From positions 129,774,758 through 129,838,757 of the forward strand of contig NC_134536.1 of assembly GCF_050624435.1 (NCBI RefSeq): 64,000 nt of DNA. The letters run 5' to 3'. Below, one piece after another: positions 43,448 through 52,782 of the stretch. This stretch comes from Tenrec ecaudatus. Taxonomy: Eukaryota > Chordata > Mammalia > Afrosoricida > Tenrecidae. Numbering within the stretch: the first letter of the stretch is position 1; each line of letters begins with the position of its first letter. The notes beneath the pieces are model-generated. The model did not search any database and was not told the DNA's origin. It saw nothing but the letters and a program-made list of their open reading frames with translations. The translations under genes and the position numbers were made by a program.

Positions 43448-43575
43448 CTCACTGCCACCCAGTGGATGCTGACTCACAGCCGCCCCACAGCACACAATAG
43501 AACTGCTCCTGGGGGTTGCCTCGTCTTTCTCCTATGGTGCAGCTGCTGGTCTCAAACCACTGACCCGGCAGTGTG
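43448..43575 (-). repeat. AfroSINE, head truncated
   Basis: CACTGCCACCCAGTGGATGC, GTCTTTCTCCTATGGTGCAG, CTCAAACCACTGACCCGGCA. Confidence 0.7.
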
Positions 43576-43896
43576 CAGAGAGAATGCCACCCTACGCAGG
43601 GTAGCACAAAACAACTCAGGCCAGTGCCAGGACTGACACACAAATGGGACTGACAAATGGAGCGGCGGGGAACAGAAAATTCTTCCCCCAAAGCCAACCT
43701 GGTGGCAAACAGACCAGGTGACCCCAGGCCCTTAGACTCACCCTGTGCTGTGGTCCCTCTTGCTGGCCTGAGACTCTCCTCAAAGGTGAAGACTTCCAAC
43801 CCCACGACCTTGGGGGGGAGTCTGGGATGAGGTGGACACAGGTAGCAGGGCTTCCATTTCACCATTAAACACCTAGTGACAGCTACCTAGAAGCAG

Positions 43897-44098
43897 CCCA
43901 GGGAGCCCTTGCGGCATAGGGGCTACTCCTTGGCCAGCTACCCTGAAAGTCAGCAGTTCAAAACCACCAGCCGCTCCTCGAGAGAAAATCTGGGCTGTCT
44001 ACTCCCATAAACAGTCTCAGAAACTCACGGGGCAGTTCTACCCTGTCCCAGAGTCACTATGAGTGGGTATCGACTCAATGGCAGTGAGATTGGTTTGG
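43897..44098 (+). repeat. AfroSINE, abutting the SPIN element
   Basis: GGGAGCCCTTGCGGCATAGG head, CAGTTCAAAACCACCAGCCG, and ATCGACTCAATGGCAGTGAG end, 12 bp before the SPIN left end. Confidence 0.88.
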
Positions 44099-44512
44099 AT
44101 TTATTTAGAGCAGTTGTTCTCAACCTGTGGGTCTCGACCCCTTTGGGGGGGTCGAATGACCCTTTCATAGGGGTCGCCTAGAACCATCGGGAAACACATA
44201 TTTCCGATGATCTTAGGAACTGAGACACCGCTCCTCTATCCACATGCAGAGATGCCCACATACCAGTACCCGGTGTGGACTGTTACCTATGCTACACCAT
44301 GCTTCAAGATAAATTTCATTTATTTGTCATTAGAAATAAAGATTTCACAATGTATAATTGCATATTGTCTTTGTGATCAATCATTATACTCTAATTGTGG
44401 GAAACAGAAAGATTTCTCCCAAGTTGTCTCCCCCAAATACATGCCAAACTTAGCTGCTTGCTACATTTGGCAAATGACTATACACTTGGCGGTCAACAGA
44501 AGTAGGACAGGG

Positions 44513-45651
44513 GTATCAAGGACCAAAGAACAAAAAATCATATCAGCGTGAATGAGAGGGAGTGCAGGATGGGGACCCAATGCCCATCTGTAGACAGCTG
44601 GACATCCCTTGCAGAGAGATAGTGGGGAGATGAGTCACTCAGGGTGCAGGGTAGCAACAATGAAACACACAACTTTCCTCTAGTTCTTATACGCTCCCCT
44701 CCCCCCCCCACTATCATGATCCCAATTCTACCTTAAAAACCTGGTTAGACCAGAGGATGCACAGTGGTGCAGATAGGAACTGGAAACACAGGGAATCCAG
44801 GACAGATGAACCCCTCAGGACCAGTGGTGAGAGTGGTGATACCAAGAGGGAGGAGGGAAGTGGGGGTAGAAAGGGGGAACCGATTACAAGGATCTACATA
44901 TAACCTCCTCCCTGGGGAATGGACAACAGAAAAGTGGGTGAAGTGAGACATCTGGGCAGTGTAAGATATGATAAAATAATAATTTTATAAATTATCAAGT
45001 GTTCAAGAGGGAGTCGGTAGGGGGGCAAGAAAAAGAGAAATAAGCTGATTATGTAAGGTCTCTCCTGGCTAGATTTCAACCTCGGTCCTTGGCTCCGCAC
45101 GAGAAAGATTTCACACCGAAGCCGGGCTCATGATCCAAGTGAATTTAATGAGGTAAAAGAAGCTTCAGGTTTTACGCGGCACCCATAGGATTCCTTTGAC
45201 CACGCGGCCTGGCAGAGGCTGCTCAGGGTCACGCAAGGATCTCTCTCCTCTCAAGAAGACAACCAGACCAGGCAAGCCCCTTCCTTGCCTTTTCAAGGGT
45301 TCCCAGGGGAGGCTTGGTGAACGACCCCAGGTCAATCCCATTGGCTGAATTGCAATCACCTGGCCCAGGTGGGCTGCTCCAGGTGTAACGCCCACCCGAG
45401 CCCACCGGCGGGAAAATCCAGCTTTGTCCTATGCGGGCTCTCCTGGGCATGCGTTAATGAACTTTCCCATCCCTGATGCTAGTTACCTAACAATTCCAGG
45501 AGCCCAAGCGGTGTTTTGAGCCCAGGAGCCCAAAACGAGTGTTTTGAGAATGATGAGGGCAACGAATATATAAATGTGCTTTACACAATTGATGTTTGTG
45601 TGGATTGTGATGAGTTGTATGAGCCCCAATAAAATGATTTAAAAAAAGAAA
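44513..45651 (+). mobile_element. L1-like 3' end inserted in solo LTR A, itself split by solo LTR B
   Basis: 5'-truncated (starts near AAAGAACAAAAAATCATATC) and ends GAGCCCCAATAAAATGATTT followed by an A-rich tail. Flanks are TAGGACAGGG (44503-44512) and TAGGTCAGGG (45652-45661), a target-site duplication with one mismatch. LTR B at 45052-45492 interrupts it within its CTGAT-CCAGG segment. Confidence 0.88.
45052..45492 (-). mobile_element. ERV solo LTR (family B) inserted in the L1-like element
   Basis: 441 bp in reverse orientation to 59488-59971. It shows TGTAAGG...CCTAACA ends, CCCATTGGCTGAATTGCAAT (reverse CCAAT box), CTTGCCTTTTCAAGGG and TCACACCGAAGCCGGGCTCA. Flanks ATTA and ATTC fit a 4-bp duplication with one change, as in class I (gammaretrovirus-like) ERVs. 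No internal genes remain. Confidence 0.85.
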
Positions 45652-46243
45652 TAGGTCAGGGATTATTCTCCCTAAGGGTTATCCTGAGCAAGCAGACACC
45701 ACTGTTTATCCCACAACAAGTAGGACCCACTCCCTTCTGATAAGGATAGTAGTTGACTGTTTCCTTGTAGGAGACCCCAGAGAGGTCAAGCCCACCCAAG
45801 GGTGACGAAGGTTAGGCTGCCATCATGAATCAAGGGTCCGCCCATCTTGTCACATGTATACCTCTAGTCCCTCCCCTTCCTATCATGTGTACTCTCCTAG
45901 CTCATCCCCTTCCTGTTACACCTATGCCCATTGCACATCCCCCTCCTATTGCTTGTATGCCTATTGTACTGCCACTTCCTGTGACGTGTGGTTCCTGTAA
46001 TCACGCCCCCCTCAGTAGATATAACCCTTGGATAGCAGTAAACAGGGCTCCAGCCAGCCGGCTGTCTCCTCCCAACCTCGCCTAGCTCTCCTGCCCTCGG
46101 CCCATGCTGTGCGGGGACCTGGTTGGTAAGATCATGACCATCCAGGAGGTGGGAATGCTACTATGAAATGTGACTGACTCATTTATTTGACTCTCTTCGA
46201 TCTCTCATGCTCTCTATGATTTACTATAATCTTTATGTATCTT

Positions 46244-47240
46244 TTTTTTTAACAATTTATTGGGGCTCATACAATTCTTATCACAGTTCATACATATACA
46301 TACATCAATTGTATAAAGCACATCTGTACAGTCTTTGCCCTAATCATTTTTTTCTCCTTTTTTCTTTTTTTACATTTTATTAGGGACTCATACAACTCTT
46401 ATCACCATCCATACATATACATACATCAATTGTATAAAGCACATCCATACATTCCCTGCCCCAATCATTCTCAAGGCATTTGCTCTCCACTTAAGCCCCT
46501 TGCATCAGGTCCTCTTTTTTTTCCCTTTCCTCCCCGCTCCCCCCTCCCTTGTGAGCCCTTGATAATTTATACATCGTTATTTGGTCATATCTTGCCCTAT
46601 CCGGAGTCTCCCTTTCCCCCTTCTCTGCTGTCCCTCTCCCAGGGAAGAGGTCACATGTGGATCCTTGTAATCAGTTCCCCCTTTCCAACCCACTCACCCT
46701 CCACTCTCCCAGCATCGTCCCTCACACCCTTGGTCCTGAAGGTATCATCCACCCTGGATTCCCTGTACCTCCAGCCCTCATATGTACCAGTGTACAGCCT
46801 CTGTCCTATCCAGCCCTGCAAGGTAGAATTCGGATCATGGTAATTGGAGGGAGGAAGTATCCAGGATCTGGGGGAAAGCTGTGTTCTTCATCGGTACTAC
46901 CTCACACCCTAATTAACCCATCTCCTCTCCTAAACCCCTCTATGAGGGGATCTCCATTGGCCGACACTTGGGCCTTGGGTCTCCACTCTGCACTTCCCCC
47001 TTCATTTAATATGGTATATATATACATATATACACATACATATAGACATATACACATATATACACATACATACACACACATATCTTTTTTTTGCATGATG
47101 CCTTATACCTGGTCCCTTGGCATCTCGTGATTGCACTGGCCGGTGTGCTTCTTCCATGTGGGCTTTGTTGCTTCTGAGCTAGATGGCCGCTTGTTCACCT
47201 TCAAGCCTTTAAGACCCCAGACACTATCTCTTTTGATAGC
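46244..47240 (-). mobile_element. L1-like element, 0.99 kb, inserted in solo LTR A; left arm of a large inverted repeat
   Basis: Reverse orientation, flanked by the perfect 16-bp duplication AATCTTTATGTATCTT (46228-46243, 47241-47256). It carries a double 3' end: a second tail unit (46244 to about 46345) lies beyond an internal A-rich stretch (read here as T/C runs at 46346-46378). Also holds a TATACA-rich tract at about 47010-47082. It has no coding capacity. Confidence 0.92.
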
Positions 47241-47440
47241 AATCTTTATGTATCTTAACCATACAATTGCACCAATCGAACCCATGATTTGCTGGGTGGG
47301 GGGGCTGGCATTTCCCCCCACATCTAATGATGTTCAATTTGTAACAATGAAAATACATCCTGCGTAACAGATATTTACATGATGATTCATAACAGTAGAA
47401 AAATGACAGTGATGAAGTAGCAATGAAAATAATGTTATGG

Positions 47441-48406
47441 AACAAGCGGCCATCTAGCTCAGAAGCAACAAAGCCCACATGGAAGAAGCACACCGGCCAG
47501 TGCGATCATGAGGTGCCAAGGGACCAGATATAAGGCATCATGCAAAAAAAAGATGTAAGTGTGTGTATGTATGTGTATATATGTGTATATGTCTATATGT
47601 ATGTGTATATATGTATATATATACCATATTAAATGAAGGGGGAAGTGCAGAGTGGAGACCCAAGGCCCAAGTGTCGGCCAGTGGAGATCCCCTCATAGAG
47701 GGGTTTAGGAGAGGAGATGGGCTAATTAGGGTGTGAGGTAGTACCGATGAAGAACACAGCTTTCCCCCAGATCCTGGATGCTTCCTCCCCCCAACTACCA
47801 TGATCCGAATACTACCTTGCAGGGCTGGATGGGACAGAGGCTGTACACTGGTACATATGAGGGCTGGAGGTACAGGGAATCCAGGGTGGATGATACCTTC
47901 AGGACCAAGGGTGTGAGGGACGATGCTGGGAGAGTGGAGGGTGAGTGGGTTGGAAAGGGGGAACTGATTACAAGGATCCACATGTGACCTCTTCCCTGGG
48001 AGAGGGACAGCAGAGAAGGGGGGAAGGGAGACTCCGGATAGGGCAAGATATGACAAAATAACGATGTATAAATTACCAAGGGCACATGAGGGAGGGGGAA
48101 AAGGGGAGGGAGAGGAAAAAAAAAAGAGGACCTGATGCAAGGGGCTTAAGTGGAGAGCAAATGCCTTGAGAATGATTGGGGCAGGGAATGTATGGATGTG
48201 CTTTATACAATTGATGTATGTATATGTATGGATGGTGATAAGAGTTGTATGAGTCCCTAATAAAATGTAAAAAAAGAAAAAAGGAGAAAAAAATGATTAG
48301 GGCAAAGACTGTACAGATGTGCTTTATACAATTGATGTATGTGTATATGCATGGACTGTGATAAGAATTGTATGAGCCCCAATAAATTGTTAAAAAAAAA
48401 AAGAAA
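47441..48406 (+). mobile_element. L1-like element, 0.97 kb, inserted in SPIN; right arm of the inverted repeat
   Basis: Starts AACAAGCGGCCATCTAGCTC, has the same TATACA-rich tract (about 47570-47625) and the same double 3' end separated by an A-rich stretch (about 48269-48292), and ends CCCCAATAAATTGTTAAAAA. It is flanked by the perfect 16-bp repeat GAAAATAATGTTATGG (47425-47440, 48407-48422), which is SPIN sequence. Confidence 0.92.
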
Positions 48407-48422
48407 GAAAATAATGTTATGG

Positions 48423-48850
48423 AGTTGCTGACAATTTGGGGGCCTGCTGGGAACAGGACTTCTAAATGACAAATCTGTCTGGCAGGCTGTGGTCCAAGGC
48501 CATTTCTGCTGGCTAGAAACGGGTCTAGGGAACCAGAAGGAGCACACGGCTCTTCTTAAATTTGAAGGTGTTTATGCCCGAGATGAAACGGAATTTTATT
48601 TAGGCAAGAGATGTGCTTATGTGTACAAAGCAAAGAACAACACAGTGACTCCTGGCGGCAAACCTAACAAAACCAGAGTCATCTGGGAAAGGTAACTCGT
48701 GCCCGTGGAAACACTGGCATGGTTCGGGCCAAATTCCACAGCAACCTGCCTGCTAAGCCTAATGGACACAGACTCTGTGTGACACTGTACCCCTCAAGAA
48801 TTTAAACTTAAAAGTAAATAAATAAAATTGTGCATTTATTTAAAAAAAAA
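48423..48850 (+). pseudogene. RPL35A: RPL35A processed pseudogene
   Basis: Intronless retrocopy of ribosomal protein L35a, a 60S large-subunit protein. The coding-like part runs about 48475-48805. It has CTG in place of the start ATG, a premature TAG at codon 14, a one-base deletion just after, and a second deletion at ATCTGGGAAAGGTAA that ends the main open stretch. Recognisable segments include [20 protein letters not shown] and [20 protein letters not shown]. An AATAAAATT signal and a poly(A) run (48842-48850) follow. The flanks GAAAATAATGTTATGG (48407-48422) and GAAAAGAATGTTATGG (48851-48866) are a target-site duplication within SPIN. It cannot encode a ribosomal protein. The 50 bases before the CTG may be 5' UTR. 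Confidence 0.93.
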
Positions 48851-48940
48851 GAAAAGAATGTTATGGTTGGGGTGTCACCACAACACGAGGAACTGTGTTA
48901 AAAGATAGCGGCATGAGGAAGTGTAAGAACCACTGATTAG

Positions 48941-49970
48941 GGGGAGCCTGGGTGGCACGGGGCACTACTTTTTGGGATGATAACTGCAAGGTCGGCAGTT
49001 TGAACACACCAGATGCTCTGTGTAAGAAAGATGAGGCTTTCTACTCCCGCAAAGAGTTCCAGTATCCAGTGAAGAAAGCTGATGGTGTCCGGCTATCAAA
49101 AGATATAGCATCTGGGGTCTTAAAGGCTTGCAGATAAACAAGCAGCCATCTAGCTTAGAAGCAACAAAGCCCACATGGAAGAAGCACATCAGCCTGTGCG
49201 ATCACGAGGTGTCGAAGGAATCAGGTATCAGGCATCATCAGAACAAAAAATCATATTGTGAATAAGGGGGGGAGTGCGGAGTGGAGATGCAAAGCCCATC
49301 TGTAGGAAATTGCACATCCCCTTATGGAAGGGTCGCAGGGAGGAGACAAGCCAGTCAGGGTGCAGGGTAGCAATGATGAAACATACAACTTTCTTCTAGT
49401 TCCTAAATGCTTCATTTCCCCCCCCCCCACTATCATGATCCCAATTCTACCTTACAAATCTGGCTAGACCAGAGGACGTACACTGGTACAGATAGGAACT
49501 GGAAACACAGCGAATCCAGGACAGATGATCCCTTCAGGACCAGTGGTGAGAGTGGTGATACTGGGAGGGTAGAAGGAGGGTGGGTTGCGAAGGGGGAACC
49601 GATTAAAACGATCTACATGTGACCTCCTCCCTGGGGGACAGACAACAGAAAAGTAGGTGAAGAGAGACGTCGAACAGTCCAAGATATGACAAAATAATAA
49701 TAATCAAGGGTTGATGATGGAGGCGGAGCGGGGAGGGAGGGGGAAAATGAGCTGATGCCAGGGGCTTGAGTGGAGAGCAAATGTTTTGAGAATGATGAGG
49801 GCAAGGAATGTACAGATGTGCTTTACACAATTGATATATGTATGGATTGTGATAAGAGTTGTATGAGCCCCTAATAAAATGATTTAAAAAGAGTCCCAGT
49901 CTTGAAAACTCAGAGACAGTGCTCCCCTGTCCAACAGGGTCTGCTATCGATGACCGTGAGTTTGGATTTA
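48941..49970 (+). repeat. AfroSINE split by an L1-like insertion
   Basis: Head part 48941-49063 (GGAGCCTGGGTGGCACGGGG, AAGGTCGGCAGTTTGAACAC) and tail part about 49887-49970 (AGTCCCAGTCTTGAAAACTC, GATGACCGTGAGTTTGG). Confidence 0.85.
49064..49886 (+). mobile_element. L1-like element inserted in an AfroSINE
   Basis: Starts near GAAGAAAGCTGATGGTGTCC and ends GAGCCCCTAATAAAATGATT. Flanks AAAGAGTTCCAGTAT and AAAGAGTCCCAGTCT are SINE sequence duplicated on insertion. It lacks the double tail of the 46244 and 47441 copies. Confidence 0.88.
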
Positions 49971-50284
49971 CGGGGTAAGTCTGTTATTGTACACAAACAC
50001 CCTCACACACCACTGCTGTCTCATGGTCATCAGTGGGTTGTGTAAAGCTGCCCTCGACGATCTCCTATTTGTTTGTTTATTTTGCTGTGCATTGAGTGGA
50101 GGTTTACAGAGCAGATCGGTTTCCCCATTCAGCAGCCTGTGCACATTTTGTTTCAGCCCTGACGGCTGGACATTCATTTTAACCTGGTTTCTTTGGTTGG
50201 GGTGGGGGCTGGGAGGGGCATGAGAAGAGGCAATGTGCCCTGGAGCCCAGTACTGTCCTTGTCTGCTGCGCCTCTCACCCAGTC

Positions 50285-50410
50285 TCCCTGGTGGACCTTG
50301 TGGGCTCACCTGGAGGTTGGCGATTCAGCCCCACCCGGCGGCTCTCTGGAAGACAAGGTCTAGAGATCTGCTCCCATTAGGGTTGTAGCCACGAGAACTG
50401 CATGGAGCAG
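50285..50410 (+). repeat. AfroSINE, diverged and truncated
   Basis: TCTCCCTGGTGGACCTTGTG head, GGTTGGCGATTCAGCCCCAC and GATCTGCTCCCATTAGGGTT. Confidence 0.55.
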
Positions 50411-50597
50411 TGTGACTGTACAGACCACACGTGGGATCACCAACTCCGAGCTGCCAACATGCGGGCGCTGAGGGGCAGGCTTTAGCCCGCAGGTGGCGCC
50501 CTGGTCACAGGCAACTGAACTCCAAGGGTGTGGCGTGGGAATTGGGCTCAGAGTCTTCAGATCCCTGTGCTGTCAGATACATAAGCCATTCTCATTC

Positions 50598-50715
50598 TTG
50601 AGTGAGAACCACTGGGACGCGTGTTAAATTGCAGATTCCTGCAACTTGCTCTCAGAGCTTGTAATTCAGTGGGGTCAGGACGGGCGGAGAATTCCTATTT
50701 GCAATGAGCTCTCCT
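50598..50715 (-). repeat. MER5A-like hAT fossil
   Basis: GTGAGAACCACTGGGACGCG, GCAGATTCCTGCAACTTGCT, CTTGTAATTCAGTGGGGTC and ATTTGCAATGAGCTCTCCTA follow the MER5A layout. Diverged. Confidence 0.5.
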
Positions 50716-50921
50716 AGGAGCCCCGGTGGTGTAGTCGTTTACACCTTGGGCTGCTAACCACAAGGTCAGCAGTTCAAAACCACTGGCTGTTCTGCTGGAG
50801 GAAGATGAGGCTTTTGGCTCCTGTAGAGAATGGCAGTCTCAGAAACCCACAAGGGCAGTTCTACCCTGTCCTGTAGGGTCAATCTGAGTCAGAATCGACT
50901 CGATGACAGTGAGTTTTCTGG
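50716..50921 (+). repeat. AfroSINE, full-length
   Basis: GGAGCCCCGGTGGTGTAGTC head, GGGCTGCTAACCACAAGGTC, CAGTTCTACCCTGTCCTGTA, and AATCGACTCGATGACAGTGA end. Confidence 0.93.
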
Positions 50922-50928
50922 GTTTTTA

Positions 50929-50950
50929 TTGTTGTTGTTGTTGTTGTTTT
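50929..50950 (+). repeat. (GTT)n tail tract
   Basis: Short GTT repeat just after the SINE end, probably its 3' simple-sequence tail. Confidence 0.8.
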
Positions 50951-50951
50951 A

Positions 50952-51110
50952 GTGGTGTCATGAGTTACATATTGAGGTAACCACACGGTCAGGAGTTCAA
51001 ACCCACCAGCTGCTCCTTGGGAGAGAAAGTAGGTGGTCTGCATCAGTAAAGAAGTAGAGCTTTAGAAATCCGCAGGGCCAGTTCTCCGTTGTCCTGTAGC
51101 AAGCCAGGGA
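50952..51110 (+). repeat. AfroSINE, tail truncated
   Basis: TTAGTGGTGTCATGAGTTAC, GTCAGGAGTTCAAACCCACC, GGGCCAGTTCTCCGTTGTCC. Confidence 0.75.
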
Positions 51111-51139
51111 GGGCTATGAACCGGAGTTGGCAGTCTGTT

Positions 51140-51295
51140 TATTTCATTGGCCTCCGGAGGTGGGCACGTTTTCTATCCCCAGTTCACGAAGGACAGAGCA
51201 CAAGAAATCAAAGTTTCGGGGCCTCACCCAGGGTCACAGAGCTCCCCAGTGGCAGGGCCAGGAGACCTAGGCAAGCAGTCTGACTCGGGAGCTTT
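51140..51295 (-). repeat. MIR-like fossil SINE
   Basis: TTTCTATCCCCAGTTCACGA, GGCCTCACCCAGGGTCACAG, GGAGACCTAGGCAAGCAGTC. Confidence 0.55.
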
Positions 51296-51539
51296 TGCAA
51301 GTATAGGCAACACTGTCTTCCAGAACATTCCTGTGATCTCCCTGCAGAGAAACTAAATAGAGGAGACAACAGGAGATACGTTCTGATTTGACAGAAAGTT
51401 CTGCCACCCCTGAACTGTCTCCCAGCAGCCTCTTCCTGATGCTAGCTGTGTAACTTTGTGTTATTAGCTCATGGGTTTGCAAGCAGGGTGGATGTTTACC
51501 CCTCACGGGGGAGTTTGGAATGCCTGGTGATTTTTTTTG

Positions 51540-52740
51540 ATGTCCACGCTGGGAGGGTCCTAAGGGGGTGTAGTGGGCAGAGACCAGGGATGCTATTAAA
51601 CGCCTATCATACGCAAAAGTGAATTACCTATCCCAAACCAAACTGCCTATCTATCACCTGGAAGTTGTGAGCCTCCTACTTGGCTTTGGCCCGAGGACAA
51701 CCCCAGGCCATGGGAGTAGGGCGCAGGTGAAGGTGGGCAGAGGTGCTTGGGCATGGGTGGAGAGAGGTTTCGAAGGCAAACTTCCCCTTCACAACGCTGG
51801 AGGGGCAAATACCGCCTCCGTTTTAATCGGGGAGAAAACAGATTTATGGGCAGAGCCAGGGTTGATGCCAGCAGCTGAGCTCTGTGGGTGCTCCCTGCCC
51901 CCTGCTCCTCCGCCAGGAAGCACCCACTGTTACAGAGTGGGGCCACCCCTGGCTGCCCTCGCTGCTTCCCCATGGATATGGGTCTGGCACAGGGACGGGG
52001 TGCCCTTCTCCCAAAGCCCCCGATCCAATGCTTCTGCTTCCACCTGGCCTGGTGTATGTCCTCGACACCCTGACCACTATGACAGGCCCATCACCTGCTC
52101 TTCTGCCCCTACGTTCCACAACTGGCCTCACTCAATCTGGACCCAGCCAGGGCCTCTGTAACACGCTCACCAAAAAGGCATCCGTGTACCCCACACCACG
52201 CTGAACATGTGCTTAGGGAGTTGGGGTGGGCTAGTTGGTCTAGTGTGTAATAAAACAAAACAGCCACAGATTACTGACCCTCCCCCTGCCCCACCCCCCA
52301 AAAAAGTAGCTGCTCCAGCTGCCTGCCTACAACCAAACCTCTTGTGGGATTTGGTTCCTCGGTTTGGAGTTTTGGGGTCACGGCTTCATGGGACATCCCT
52401 GGTCACTGGGCCACCTCCTCCTCCTGTGTGGAGTCCCTGAGATCTTCAAGCACACCGCACGTTTGGTCTCCGCCCACCTGGAGCAGCAGAGGAAGGACAG
52501 CAGTGGGGTGGGGGGGAGACATAGGTGTGAAATGGCTTTCTTTGCCGTGAGATCAGAAGCACCAGATGATACCCGGCTACCCTTACACGACACTTTGTCC
52601 TGGTCAAAGAAGGTGGAACAGAATTTCACGTCCCGATGGACTCTAGGTTTCCTGGAGCCGTGGAAGGTGAATGAACTTCTGGAACTCTTGCCCTGAGATC
52701 ATCTTTAGCTCTAAACCAGGAATATCCCTTCAAGTCTCCT
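51540..52740. other. Intergenic stretch, nothing recognised
   Basis: Single-copy-looking sequence with only short open frames. I saw no exon of TAF8 (the neighbour expected from human synteny), no RNA gene and no recognisable repeat. Confidence 0.5.
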
Positions 52741-52782
52741 TAAAGTTGAACACCAAGGTTTGAGTGCTAGGTTAAGGCTTAT

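Larger units (their letters stand above)
44396..47322 (+). mobile_element. ERV solo LTR (family A), inserted in SPIN and itself split
   Basis: Starts TGTGGGAAACAGAAAGATTT and ends GGCATTTCCCCCCACA, a TG...CA element with matching termini. It is flanked by TCTAAT at 44390-44395 and 47323-47328, a perfect duplication of SPIN sequence. Without the later insertions it comprises about 44396-44512, 45662-46243 and 47257-47322, roughly 0.77 kb, with no internal viral genes. A TATA-like AGATATAACCC lies near 46018. The orientation is assumed from the TATA-like site. It resembles 56863-57470. Confidence 0.8.
44111..48935 (+). mobile_element. SPIN-type hAT transposon, broken into three pieces by nested insertions
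   Basis: Left end CAGTTGTTCTCAACCTGTGG at 44111. The left piece continues to 44395 with ACATATTTCCGATGATCTTA and AATAAAGATTTCACAATGTA. The middle piece, 47329-47440, contains TTCAATTTGTAACAATGAAA and ATACATCCTGCGTAACAGAT. The right piece, 48867-48935, contains TTGGGGTGTCACCACAACAC and ends GTGTAAGAACCACTG. Together these give a non-autonomous element of about 466 bp with SPIN-like terminal inverted repeats. Flanking octamers are ATTTAGAG and ATTAGGGG (5 of 8 match; the first fits the known NTCTAGAN preference apart from one base). No transposase is present. SPIN is known from horizontal transfer into several tetrapods, tenrec included. Confidence 0.88.

Noticed and set aside
46430-48140. Forward 137/157-codon and reverse 200-codon frames with near-identical translations
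   Set aside because: They are the two arms of the L1-like inverted repeat read in corresponding frames. The sequence is a non-coding 3' region with a poly(A) signal, and the frames are fortuitous.
44111-48935. Possible complete provirus between LTR-like ends
   Set aside because: No gag, pol or env-like frames exist. The material between the ends of LTR A is explained by L1-like insertions and a second solo LTR.
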